Shown here piece by piece: positions 1 through 7,693 of a stretch of 64,000 nucleotides of DNA (positions within the stretch are counted from its first letter, which is position 1; each line of letters starts with the position of its first letter). The notes below the pieces were generated by a model, which was given only the letters and a program-made list of their open reading frames with translations, made no database searches and was not told the DNA's origin. The stretch is from positions 2,170,001 to 2,234,000 of the forward strand of contig NZ_CP134609.1 in NCBI RefSeq assembly GCF_031844705.1, written 5' to 3'. The position numbers and the translations under genes were made by a program. The DNA comes from Streptomyces sp. ITFR-16 (GTDB lineage Bacteria; Actinomycetota; Actinomycetes; Streptomycetales; Streptomycetaceae).

Positions 1-339
1 CACGTTGTAGGCGACGTTCACGGCGTTGGCCGCCCGGTCGAGGGTGAACTCCACGTTCTGCCCGGCGTCCAGGCGTACCGCCTGCCGGCCCGAGGCCTCG
101 GAGGCCAGGGTGCCCTGGGTGTGGTCGGGGCCGATCTTCTGCCCGGTGGTGGTGGCGGACTCCGCCTCGGTGGAGCCGAAGGGAAGCGTGGCGCCTGCCG
201 CGGCGGCCGCCCGGGGCTCCGGGGCCCGCTGGGCGGAGGCCGGACCGGTGACGCCGATGACGGTGGCCACGAGGGCGACCGCGACGCCGAGAACGTACGC
301 ACCGCGTGTGGGGGTTGTCGTGGGGGATGACGTGCGCAT
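1..339 (-). CDS. Secreted protein, N-terminal part (possible glycosidase accessory domain), cut by window edge
   Basis: Only the first 113 codons are inside the window. The start ATG at 339 follows a GGAG ribosome-binding site. The protein opens with a short basic segment (MRTSSPTTTPTRG), a hydrophobic stretch (VLGVAVALVATVIGV) and an Ala-X-Ala-type cleavage region (GPASAQR), so it is probably a Sec-exported protein. After an Ala/Pro-rich linker comes a beta-rich segment (GQKIGPDHTQGTLASEASGRQAV, then VEFTLDRAANAVNVAYNV) that resembles the N-terminal carbohydrate-binding-like domain of Streptomyces secreted glycoside hydrolases. The catalytic part is not visible, so the substrate cannot be named. 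Confidence 0.6.
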   Translation of the reverse strand, partial: MRTSSPTTTPTRGAYVLGVAVALVATVIGVTGPASAQRAPEPRAAAAAGATLPFGSTEAESATTTGQKIGPDHTQGTLASEASGRQAVRLDAGQNVEFTLDRAANAVNVAYNV

Positions 340-544
340 GACACTCCAATTCATCTGTGACCGCGCTTCCTGGTGGGGGCTGTGGGAGGAGAGGGAAGCG
401 CCTGACACTCAAGCATCACGAACACGTGAACACAAGATGTCGCGCGGATAATGCAAATTCTCGACAGGGAGCTGAAACAACCAACTGCCAGGGAGGCGCG
501 CGTCGGCCGGGCCGGCGAAAGGAGCCCGGCCACCCCACAGCGAA

Positions 545-575
545 ACGGCACCACGCGCGTTCCGCGTGGTGCCGT
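545..575 (-). terminator. Hairpin terminator downstream of the PotD-like gene
   Basis: A perfect 13-bp inverted repeat (ACGGCACCACGCG at 545-557 and its complement at 563-575) with a 5-nt loop lies about 55 nt after the stop of the PotD-like gene. It is also just upstream of the next minus-strand gene. Such GC-rich hairpins without a long U-tract are typical Streptomyces terminators. Confidence 0.75.
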
Positions 576-630
576 TCATCCTCGTGCGTACCGGCAGACG
601 CCCCTCGTCACGGGCGCTCCGGGCGCGGCC

Positions 631-1794
631 TCACAGGCCGACGACGCTGTTCCACTTCTTGGCGAATTCGGTGCGCTCCTCCGACGTGATGTCACGGGCG
701 ATCGCCAGCCGCTTGCGCATCGCGTCGTCGGGGAAGATCAGCGGGTCCTCGGCGAGCGCGGCCGTGTCCTCGTCCTTGGAGGAGGCCAGGATGTCGCGGG
801 CGGCGGGCACCGGGCAGACGTAGTTGACCCAGGCGGCGAGTTCGGCGGCGACCTCGGGCTCGTAGTAGTAGTCGACGAGCTTCTCGGCGTTGCGCTTGTG
901 GCGGGCGAGGTTGGGGATCATCAGCGATTCGGCCCAGAGCTCGGCACCCTCCTCGGGCACCACGAACTCGATCTCGGGGTTGTCCGCCTGGAGCTGGATG
1001 ACGTCGCCGGAGTAGGCCTGGCAGGCCAGCACATCACCGGTGGACAGGTCCTTGATGTAGTCGTTGCCCGTGAAGCGGCGGATGTGCTTGGTCTTCACCA
1101 GCTTCTCCACCTGGTCGCACATGGCATAGAAGTCGTCACCCTTCCAGCGGGTGATGTCGACGCCGTTGCCCTGCATGAGCAGGGCGAACGCCTCGTCGAG
1201 CCCGGACAGCAGGGTGACCTTGCCGCGCAGGTCGTCCGCCCACAGGTCGCTCATGTGCTTGATCTCGCGGCCGAGCTTCTTGCGGTTGTACGCGATGCCG
1301 GTGATCCCGGACTGCCACGGCACGCTGTGCCTGCGGCCCTTGTCGAAGGCGGGCGAGCGCAGCTGCGGGTCGAGGTACTTGGCCACGTTGGGCTGCTTGG
1401 CCCGGTCCATCTCCTGGACCCAGCCGAGCCGGACGAAGCGCGCGGCCATCCAGTCGCTGATGACGACGAGGTCGCGGCCGGTCTGCTGGTGGTTCATCAG
1501 CGCCGGGCTGATCTTGCCGAAGAACTCGTCGTTGTCGTTGATCTCCTCGGTGTACGTGACGGAGATCCCGGTCCGCTTGCTGAACGCGTCGAGGGTGGGC
1601 CGCTTCGACGTGTTGTCGTCGTCGGTGTCGATGTAGAGCGGCCAGTTGGCGAAGTGCAGGGTGTGGTCGCCCGCGGAGTCGTCGCGTCCGGCGCGGTCAC
1701 CGGGCTGCACATAGGCGGCGGGCACCCCGCAGCCGGCCAGCGTGACACCGGCCGCCCCCGCCCCGAGGGCGCGGAGCAGGGACCGGCGGGACAT
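631..1794 (-). CDS. PotD-like spermidine/putrescine ABC transporter substrate-binding lipoprotein
   Basis: The 387-residue protein begins MSRRSLLRALGAG, a twin-arginine-like motif, followed by a lipobox (TLAGC), so it is probably an extracytoplasmic lipoprotein. The mature part has PotD-family features: HFANWPLYID near the start, a central PWQSGITGIAYN hinge and DLSTGDVLACQAYSGDVI. It should bind a polyamine or a related amine. The ATG at 1794 has no clear ribosome-binding site, and an in-frame GTG at 1818 is an alternative. A terminator-like hairpin separates it from the upstream aldehyde dehydrogenase gene. The permease and ATPase genes that normally accompany potD are absent from the window, so the gene looks orphaned here. 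The neighbours suggest a role in amine uptake feeding GABA catabolism. Confidence 0.85.
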   Translation of the reverse strand: MSRRSLLRALGAGAAGVTLAGCGVPAAYVQPGDRAGRDDSAGDHTLHFANWPLYIDTDDDNTSKRPTLDAFSKRTGISVTYTEEINDNDEFFGKISPALMNHQQTGRDLVVISDWMAARFVRLGWVQEMDRAKQPNVAKYLDPQLRSPAFDKGRRHSVPWQSGITGIAYNRKKLGREIKHMSDLWADDLRGKVTLLSGLDEAFALLMQGNGVDITRWKGDDFYAMCDQVEKLVKTKHIRRFTGNDYIKDLSTGDVLACQAYSGDVIQLQADNPEIEFVVPEEGAELWAESLMIPNLARHKRNAEKLVDYYYEPEVAAELAAWVNYVCPVPAARDILASSKDEDTAALAEDPLIFPDDAMRKRLAIARDITSEERTEFAKKWNSVVGL

Positions 1795-1924
1795 GGGGTG
1801 GTTCGGGATCGCTCGCACCCGCGCAGCATGCGCGCCGGCCGGTGCGGCGGGCAATGGACCAACCGTCCAGCCGAGGCCCCCGGCGGCGCACACCCTGTCG
1901 AGGACGGCGGGGCCGGGACACGGA

Positions 1925-1963
1925 TACGGCCCCGGGCACTCGCACAGTGCGCCCGGGGCCGTA
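1925..1963 (-). terminator. Strong hairpin between the aldehyde dehydrogenase and PotD-like genes
   Basis: A perfect 13-bp inverted repeat (TACGGCCCCGGGC at 1925-1937, complement at 1951-1963) with a 13-nt loop lies 23 nt past the aldehyde dehydrogenase stop. It should end or attenuate transcription before the PotD-like gene. Confidence 0.7.
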
Positions 1964-1985
1964 CCTGGTACCGCTGCCGCGACGG

Positions 1986-3425
1986 TCAGCCGTCGAGGGA
2001 GGTCATGACGTGCTTGATACGGGTGTAGTCCTCGAAGCCGTAGGCGGAGAGGTCCTTGCCGTAGCCGGACTTCTTGAACCCGCCGTGCGGCATCTCGGCG
2101 ACGAGCGGGATGTGGGTGTTGATCCACACACAGCCGAAGTCGAGGTTCTTGGACATGCGCATGGCGCGGGCGTGGTCCTTGGTCCACACCGAGGAGGCCA
2201 GGGCGTACTCCACGCCGTTGGCCCACTCCAGCGCCTGGGCCTCGTCCGTGAAGGACTGGACGGTGATGACCGGACCGAAGACCTCGTGCTGGATGATCTC
2301 GTCGTCCTGCTTGAGGCCGGAGACGACGGTCGGGGCGTAGAAGTAGCCCTTGTCGCCGACGCGGTGGCCGCCCGCCTCGACCCGGGCGTGGGCCGGGAGG
2401 CGCTCGATGAAGCCGCTGACCTGGGCCAGCTGGTTGGCGTTGTTGAGCGGGCCGTAGAGCACGTCCTCGTCGTCCGGCAGCCCGGTCCTGGTGTCGGCGG
2501 CGGCCTTGGCCAGCGCGGTGACGAACTCGTCGTGGATGGACTCGTGGACCAGGACGCGGGTCGCGGCCGTACAGTCCTGTCCGGCGTTGAAGTAGCCCGC
2601 GACCGAGATGTCCTCGACGGCCTTGGCGATGTCGATGTCCTCGAAGACGACGACGGGCGCCTTGCCGCCGAGCTCCAGGTGGACCCGCTTGACGTCCTTG
2701 GCCGCCGACTCGGCGACCTGCATCCCGGCCCGTACCGAGCCGGTGATGGAGGCCATCGCCGGGGTCCGGTGCTCGACCATCGCGCGGCCGGTGTCCCGGT
2801 CGCCGCAGATGACGTTGAAGACGCCCTTGGGCAGGATCTGCCCGATGATCTCGGCGATCAGCACCGTGGACGCCGGGGTGGTGTCGGACGGCTTGATCAC
2901 GACGGTGTTGCCCGCGGCGAGCGCCGGGGCGAACTTCCAGACGGCCATCATCATCGGGTAGTTCCACGGCGCGACCTGCGCGCAGACCCCGACCGGCTCG
3001 CGGCGGACGATGGAGGTGAGCCCCTCCATGTACTCGCCGGCCGAGCGGCCCTCCAGCAGCCGGGCGGCACCCGCGAAGAAGCGGATCTGGTCCACCATCG
3101 GCGGGATCTCTTCGGTGCGGGTCAGCCCGAGCGGCTTGCCGGTGTTCTCGGACTCGGCCGCGATGAGGTCCTCGGCCCGCTCCTCGAAGGCGTCGGCGAT
3201 CTTGAGCAGGGCGCGCTGGCGCTCGGCGGGCGTGGCGTCGCGCCAGGCGGGGAACGCCGCCGCGGCGGCCTCCATGGCGGCATCGACGTCGGCGGGGCCG
3301 GAGAGCGGCGAGGTCGCGTAGACCTCTTCCGTCACCGGGTTGACCACGTCGATCGTCCGCCCGTCGGCGGCGTCCCGGAACTCCCCGTTGATGTAGTTGC
3401 GCAGACGGCGTACCTCGGCGGTCAC
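1986..3425 (-). CDS. Gamma-aminobutyraldehyde dehydrogenase (aldehyde dehydrogenase superfamily)
   Basis: The 479-residue protein is a full-length NAD(P)-dependent aldehyde dehydrogenase. Visible active-site elements are PWNYP at about residue 153, the cofactor lysine in VIKPS at about 178, the general base Glu in LELGGK at about 251 and the catalytic Cys in NAGQDCTAATR at 285. The overall sequence matches the actinobacterial gamma-aminobutyraldehyde dehydrogenase group, which oxidises 4-aminobutanal to GABA during putrescine breakdown. The GTG at 3425 is chosen because AGGAGG lies 7 nt upstream; TTG at 3452 and GTG at 3431 are less well placed. It is divergent from the Lrp/AsnC gene, which probably regulates it, and sits beside an aminotransferase that could supply its substrate. 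Confidence 0.88.
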   Translation of the reverse strand: MTAEVRRLRNYINGEFRDAADGRTIDVVNPVTEEVYATSPLSGPADVDAAMEAAAAAFPAWRDATPAERQRALLKIADAFEERAEDLIAAESENTGKPLGLTRTEEIPPMVDQIRFFAGAARLLEGRSAGEYMEGLTSIVRREPVGVCAQVAPWNYPMMMAVWKFAPALAAGNTVVIKPSDTTPASTVLIAEIIGQILPKGVFNVICGDRDTGRAMVEHRTPAMASITGSVRAGMQVAESAAKDVKRVHLELGGKAPVVVFEDIDIAKAVEDISVAGYFNAGQDCTAATRVLVHESIHDEFVTALAKAAADTRTGLPDDEDVLYGPLNNANQLAQVSGFIERLPAHARVEAGGHRVGDKGYFYAPTVVSGLKQDDEIIQHEVFGPVITVQSFTDEAQALEWANGVEYALASSVWTKDHARAMRMSKNLDFGCVWINTHIPLVAEMPHGGFKKSGYGKDLSAYGFEDYTRIKHVMTSLDG

Positions 3426-3603
3426 AGCCACCCCTCCTGATCTGAAGTCCAATGGGTGAGACAGCCCAGCCTAGTCGTTCGGGTGTCGCTTTCGACATAC
3501 CTACCCGCCGCGAACTTCGGATTCGGTGACTTTTGAGCCCTTCGACAACGAATTTCATCGATCGAGGGTTGCGAGACGGGCCGTCCCGGTGCAGAGTGGC
3601 CCC

Positions 3604-4095
3604 GTGGCCAGTCGCAGCGCAGACTCCAGGAACGGGAGCGGATCGTCCCCAGCGGTCGATGCCGTGTCCCTCGCAATCATCGAGCAGCTCCAGGAGGACG
3701 GGCGCCGCCCGTACGCCGCGATAGGCAAGGCCGTGGGCCTCTCCGAGGCGGCCGTGCGCCAGCGCGTCCAGAAGCTGCTGGACCAGGGCGTGATGCAGAT
3801 CGTCGCCGTCACCGACCCGCTCACCGTGGGGTTCCGGCGGCAGGCGATGGTCGGGATCAATGTCGAGGGCGACCTCGACCCCGTCGCCGAGGCCCTGTCG
3901 GCCATGGCCGAGTGCGAGTACGTGGTCATGACCGCGGGCTCCTTCGACCTGATGGTGGAGATCGTCTGCGAGGACGACGACCACCTGCTGGAGACGATCA
4001 GCAAACGCATCCGGGCCATTCCCGGCGTGCGCTCCACGGAGAGCTTCGTCTACCTCAAGCTCAAGAAGCAGACCTACATGTGGGGAACCCGATAG
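3604..4095 (+). CDS. Lrp/AsnC-family transcriptional regulator
   Basis: This is a 163-residue two-domain regulator. A winged helix-turn-helix lies at about residues 20-70 (IIEQLQEDGRRPYAAIGKAV, then EAAVRQRVQKLLDQGV). An RAM/AsnC ligand-binding domain follows (MVGINVEGDLDPVAEALS, then TAGSFDLMVEIVCED), ending in SFVYLKLKKQTYMWGTR. Family members form dimers to octamers and respond to amino acids. The GTG at 3604 is preferred because the residues upstream are not Lrp-like; GTG codons slightly upstream are possible. The stop lies 2 nt before the aminotransferase start, so the two are co-transcribed. The divergent aldehyde dehydrogenase gene is 178 nt away across a shared promoter region. Control of amine or GABA catabolism is an inference from position. 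Confidence 0.88.
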   Translation: MASRSADSRNGSGSSPAVDAVSLAIIEQLQEDGRRPYAAIGKAVGLSEAAVRQRVQKLLDQGVMQIVAVTDPLTVGFRRQAMVGINVEGDLDPVAEALSAMAECEYVVMTAGSFDLMVEIVCEDDDHLLETISKRIRAIPGVRSTESFVYLKLKKQTYMWGTR

Positions 4096-4097
4096 CC

Positions 4098-5459
4098 GTG
4101 AGCAAGGACCTGAGCCGGACCGCGTACGACCACCTGTGGATGCACTTCACCCGCATGTCGGACTACGAGAACGCGCCCGTTCCCACCATCGTGCGTGGCG
4201 AGGGCACCTACATCTACGACGACCAGGGCAAGCGCTACCTCGACGGGCTGTCCGGCCTGTTCGTGGTCAACGCCGGCCACGGCCGCCACGAGCTCGCCGA
4301 GGCCGCGTACAAGCAGGCCCAGGAGCTGGCCTTCTTCCCGGTGTGGTCCTACGCCCACCCGAAGGCCGTCGAGCTCGCCGAGCGCCTCGCCGACTACGCG
4401 CCGGGCGACCTCAACAAGGTCTTCTTCACCACCGGTGGCGGCGAGGCCGTCGAGACCGCCTGGAAGCTGGCCAAGCAGTACTTCAAGCTCAGGGGCAAGC
4501 CGACCAAGTACAAGGTCATCTCGCGCGCGGTCGCCTACCACGGCACCCCGCAGGGCGCCCTGTCCATCACCGGTCTGCCGGCCCTCAAGGCCCCCTTCGA
4601 GCCGCTGGTCCCCGGCGCGCACAAGGTGCCGAACACCAACATCTACCGCGCCCCGATCCACGGCGACGACCCCGAGGCCTTCGGCCGCTGGGCCGCCGAC
4701 CAGATCGAGCAGGAGATCCTCTTCGAGGGCCCGGAGACCGTCGCCGCGGTCTTCCTGGAGCCGGTGCAGAACGCCGGCGGCTGCTTCCCGCCGCCGCCCG
4801 GGTACTTCCAGCGGGTCCGCGAGATCTGCGACCAGTACGACGTGCTGCTCGTCTCCGACGAGGTCATCTGCGCCTTCGGCCGTCTCGGCACGATGTTCGC
4901 CTGCGACAAGTTCGGCTACGTACCGGACATGATCACCTGCGCCAAGGGCATGACCTCCGGCTACTCGCCGATCGGCGCCTGCATCGTCTCGGACCGGCTC
5001 GCGGAGCCGTTCTACGAGGGCGACAACACCTTCCTGCACGGCTACACCTTCGGCGGCCACCCGGTCTCCGCCGCGGTCGGCCTCGCCAACCTCGACATCT
5101 TCGAGCGCGAGGGCCTCAACCAGCACGTCCTCGACAACGAGAACGCGTTCTTCACCACGCTCCAGAAGCTGCTCGACCTGCCGATCGTCGGCGACGTCCG
5201 CGGCAACGGCTTCTTCTACGGCATCGAGCTGGTGAAGGACAAGGCCACCAAGGAGACCTTCACCGACGAGGAGACCGAGCGCGTCCTGTACGGCTTCCTC
5301 TCCAAGGCGCTGTACGACAACGGGCTGTACTGCCGGGCCGACGACCGGGGCGACCCGGTCGTCCAGCTCGCGCCGCCGCTGGTCTCCGACCAGGCCACGT
5401 TCGACGAGATCGAGGGCATCCTGCGGTCCGTGCTGACGGAGGCCTGGACGAAGCTCTGA
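4098..5459 (+). CDS. Class III PLP-dependent aminotransferase, probably omega-amine/putrescine type
   Basis: The 453-residue enzyme shows the fold-type I class III pattern: the phosphate-binding TTGGGEAVE at about residue 111, YHGTPQGALSITG at about 147, the DE pair at 254-255 in LLVSDEVICAFGRLG, and the Schiff-base lysine K283 in TCAKGMTSGY. Relatives transfer the amino group from diamines, beta-alanine or GABA to pyruvate or 2-oxoglutarate. With the divergent aminobutyraldehyde dehydrogenase it could form a putrescine-to-GABA route. The GTG start follows the Lrp/AsnC stop by 2 nt. The exact donor cannot be read from the sequence. Confidence 0.87.
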   Translation: MSKDLSRTAYDHLWMHFTRMSDYENAPVPTIVRGEGTYIYDDQGKRYLDGLSGLFVVNAGHGRHELAEAAYKQAQELAFFPVWSYAHPKAVELAERLADYAPGDLNKVFFTTGGGEAVETAWKLAKQYFKLRGKPTKYKVISRAVAYHGTPQGALSITGLPALKAPFEPLVPGAHKVPNTNIYRAPIHGDDPEAFGRWAADQIEQEILFEGPETVAAVFLEPVQNAGGCFPPPPGYFQRVREICDQYDVLLVSDEVICAFGRLGTMFACDKFGYVPDMITCAKGMTSGYSPIGACIVSDRLAEPFYEGDNTFLHGYTFGGHPVSAAVGLANLDIFEREGLNQHVLDNENAFFTTLQKLLDLPIVGDVRGNGFFYGIELVKDKATKETFTDEETERVLYGFLSKALYDNGLYCRADDRGDPVVQLAPPLVSDQATFDEIEGILRSVLTEAWTKL

Positions 5460-5549
5460 GCGAGCACTCGGCCGGGTGATCGACCGACCCCGGCTTGACC
5501 TCCGCTTGACCGTCCCCCGTCGGTCCCGCAGCGGTCATTTCATACGGTC

Positions 5550-5603
5550 CACGCGGCCCGGATGCGCCCATTCGAGTGGGAAGAGGCGCACCCGGGCCGC
5601 GTG
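5550..5603 (+). terminator. Terminator after the Lrp-aminotransferase operon
   Basis: A 19-bp inverted repeat with one mismatch (CACGCGGCCCGGATGCGCC at 5550-5568 against 5585-5603) lies about 90 nt past the aminotransferase stop. The loop is 16 nt. Nothing else is coding between 5460 and 5714. Confidence 0.75.
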
Positions 5604-5663
5604 CTGTGCGCACACCGCGATCCGAATCCTTACGGTGCCGAGTGACCGATCGGCCCCCTCTTC

Positions 5664-5683
5664 GTTCCCCCGTACGGGGGAAC
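5664..5683. promoter_or_regulatory. Perfect 20-bp palindrome upstream of the ABC exporter operon
   Basis: GTTCCCCCGTACGGGGGAAC is a perfect 20-bp palindrome centred about 41 nt upstream of the ABC ATPase start. Its position between the preceding terminator and the start codon suits an operator for a dimeric repressor. A hairpin role in the leader RNA is also possible. The regulator is unknown. Confidence 0.5.
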
Positions 5684-5714
5684 GGGATATCTGATCTGAA
5701 CCGAGGTGTACGCC

Positions 5715-6452
5715 ATGGTGGCCCCGCCGGACAACGACGTGATCTGGGCGCGTTCCCTGCAGCATTCCCACAACGGCTCACCCGCGCTCGGCGGAGTGTC
5801 CCTGGGGATCCGGGACGGCGAGATCCTCGCCGTGACCGGGCCGCGCGGCAGCGGCAAGACGACCCTGCTGCACTGCCTCTCGGGGCAGCTGGTGCCCCAG
5901 CAGGGCGAGGTGTGGTTCAACAGCGTCCCCGTCCACACCATGGGCCCCCGGCTCCGCGAGCGGCTGCGCCGCGACCGGTTCGGCTGGATCGCCCCCGAAC
6001 CCCAGCTCGTCCCGGAGCTGAACACCTGGGAGAACACCGCGCTGCCGCTGCTGCTGCGCGGCTCCTCGCACCGGGAGGCCAAGAAGGCCGCCATGGAGTG
6101 GCTGGAGCGCCTCGACATCGGCATGTGCGCCAAGAAGCGCCCGCACACCCTCCAGCAGAGCCAGCGCCAGCGGATCGCGGTGGCCCGCGCGCTGGCCGCC
6201 GCCCCCACGGTGATCTTCGCCGACGAGCCGACCGCCACGCTGCACCGCACGGACCGCACCCACGTCCTGCGGACCCTGACCAGCGCGGCCCGCTCGCACG
6301 GCATCACGGTGGTCCTCGCCACCCACGACGCCGAGATCGCCGCGCTCGCCGACCGCGCGGTGCCACTGCTGGACGGACGCCGGGTCGCCACGGTCGCCCT
6401 GCCCGCCGTATCCGATCCGGAGGGCCGCGCGGCGTGCTCGCTCTCCGTCTAG
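5715..6452 (+). CDS. ABC transporter ATP-binding protein (MacB/LolD-like) with unusual signature motif
   Basis: The 245-residue protein is a single nucleotide-binding domain. It has Walker A TGPRGSGKTT at about residue 42 and Walker B VIFADEPTATL with a final His-switch region (VVLATHDAEIAAL). The ABC signature is LQQSQRQRIAVARAL rather than LSGGQxQRxAxARAL, so the usual Ser-Gly-Gly is replaced. The size and motif set fit the MacB/FtsE/LolD group that pairs with FtsX-like permeases. ATG at 5715 is preferred over GTG at 5706 because GAGG lies 8 nt before it. The following permease gene overlaps by 19 nt, so the two probably form one complex. The substrate is unknown. Confidence 0.85.
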   Translation: MVAPPDNDVIWARSLQHSHNGSPALGGVSLGIRDGEILAVTGPRGSGKTTLLHCLSGQLVPQQGEVWFNSVPVHTMGPRLRERLRRDRFGWIAPEPQLVPELNTWENTALPLLLRGSSHREAKKAAMEWLERLDIGMCAKKRPHTLQQSQRQRIAVARALAAAPTVIFADEPTATLHRTDRTHVLRTLTSAARSHGITVVLATHDAEIAALADRAVPLLDGRRVATVALPAVSDPEGRAACSLSV

Positions 6453-7621
6453 CCCGCGGCTCCCATCCCCTGGTCCTGGTCCGGCGGCTGATGGTCGCCG
6501 CCGCGTCCGCCGGAGTCGGCTTCCTGCTGCTGTGCACCCTCGGCTACGCCGCCGGGCACCCCGCGCACTCGGCCGGCTCGGTGCTGCGGCTGCTGTGGTG
6601 CCTCGTCCCGCTGGCCGCCACGGTGCAGTTCGCCGTCGCGGTGGCCCGCACGGACCCGAGCACCCGGCCCCGATCCGGCCTGTCCGCCGTCGGCCTCGGC
6701 CCGGTGCGGCTGAGCGTGCTCGCCGCGGTCTCCACGGCCGTCTCGTGCACCCTCGGCTCGATGGTGGCGCTGCTCTTCTTCCTCCATCTGCGCGGCGACC
6801 TGTACGGACTGCCGTTCGACGGCGCGGCCGCCGAACTGCTCGGCGCGGACGCCCCGCTGCCGCCGGCCGCCGTTCTCCTGCTGCTGACCCTGGTGCCCGC
6901 GGCGGCGGCCACCGCGAGCGCGCTGGCACTGCGCACCCGTCCCGTGCGGGCCGCGGGCGCGCCGGACGACACCGAGGACCTGGTGCCGGCCGAGGAGGCC
7001 CCCGCCGCCCCGGCCGCCCCGCCGACCGGGCTGCCCTGGGGTGTGGCCCTGACCGCCGCCGGTCTCGCCGTCGAGGCGTACGCGAGCCGGGGCGCGCCCG
7101 GCAGCCCCTTCCCGCTCCCGGGCAAGCTCGACTCGACCCCCGCCTGGGTGCTCGTGGGATGGACGCTGACGGCGATCGGGCTGGCCACGGCGGGCCCCGG
7201 CCTGACCCACCTCTGCGGCCGGCTGCTCCAGACGGCCCGCCCCGGAGCCGTACGCCTGCTGGCGGGCCGGGTCCTGATGGACGAGGCGCGCAGGATCGGC
7301 CGCCCGCTGGGCGTCGTCTGCGCGGTCCTCTCGGCCGTCATCGCCGCCTTCGCGCTGTACGGGACCGGGCCCCGGCCCTTCGGCCCGCTCACCGCGCTCG
7401 GCGCGGTGCTCGTCATCGGCTGCACCACGGCGACGCTGCTGACCTCCGCCCTGGAGGCGAAGCAGGCCCGTGCCGAGACCGCCAGGGCGCTGCTGCGGCT
7501 CGGCGCGCCCGCCTCGGCGCTGCGCGCGGCCACCGCCCTGCGGGCCGCCGCGCTGCTGCTGGTCTTCGCCCCGCTCACCTGGGCGATCGCCGAACTGGCC
7601 GCGCTGCCGCTGACCCCGTGA
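6434..7621 (+). CDS. ABC transporter permease, FtsX-like membrane protein
   Basis: The 395-residue protein has several hydrophobic segments, including MVAAASAGVGFLLLCTLGYA, a pair around VLRLLWCLVPLAATVQFAVAVA, one around LGSMVALLFFLHL, and a C-terminal pair ending LLLVFAPLTWAIAELAALPL. A Pro/Ala-rich charged loop lies near residues 175-200. Family and substrate cannot be fixed from motifs alone. The GTG start lies inside the last codons of the ATPase gene, indicating translational coupling. It is the membrane partner of that ATPase by context. Confidence 0.75.
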   Translation: MLALRLARGSHPLVLVRRLMVAAASAGVGFLLLCTLGYAAGHPAHSAGSVLRLLWCLVPLAATVQFAVAVARTDPSTRPRSGLSAVGLGPVRLSVLAAVSTAVSCTLGSMVALLFFLHLRGDLYGLPFDGAAAELLGADAPLPPAAVLLLLTLVPAAAATASALALRTRPVRAAGAPDDTEDLVPAEEAPAAPAAPPTGLPWGVALTAAGLAVEAYASRGAPGSPFPLPGKLDSTPAWVLVGWTLTAIGLATAGPGLTHLCGRLLQTARPGAVRLLAGRVLMDEARRIGRPLGVVCAVLSAVIAAFALYGTGPRPFGPLTALGAVLVIGCTTATLLTSALEAKQARAETARALLRLGAPASALRAATALRAAALLLVFAPLTWAIAELAALPLTP

Positions 7622-7665
7622 CCGGCGGCCGGCCGGGGGCGCTCCCCCGGCCGGCTGCCGGTCAC
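7618..7665. terminator. Bidirectional terminator between convergent ABC operons
   Basis: A long GC-rich inverted repeat (GTGACCGGC...GGCCGGGGG at 7618-7639 paired with CCCCCGGCC...GCCGGTCAC at 7644-7665) overlaps the permease stop codon. It separates it from the convergent thiQ gene and could stop transcription in both directions. Confidence 0.8.
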
Positions 7666-7693
7666 GAGTCATGAGTCATGAGCCATGAGTCAG
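7666..7693. repeat. Four-unit heptamer repeat GAGTCAT
   Basis: Four tandem heptamers (GAGTCAT, GAGTCAT, GAGCCAT, GAGTCAG) fill the gap between the terminator and thiQ. The thiQ stop codon lies in the fourth unit. It is probably a replication-slippage product. Confidence 0.7.

Noticed and set aside
631..3984. Very long open minus-strand frame spanning the PotD-like and aldehyde dehydrogenase genes
   Set aside because: Only the PotD-like part reads as a real protein; the upstream part is Arg/Pro-rich out-of-frame sequence covering the aldehyde dehydrogenase and Lrp/AsnC genes.
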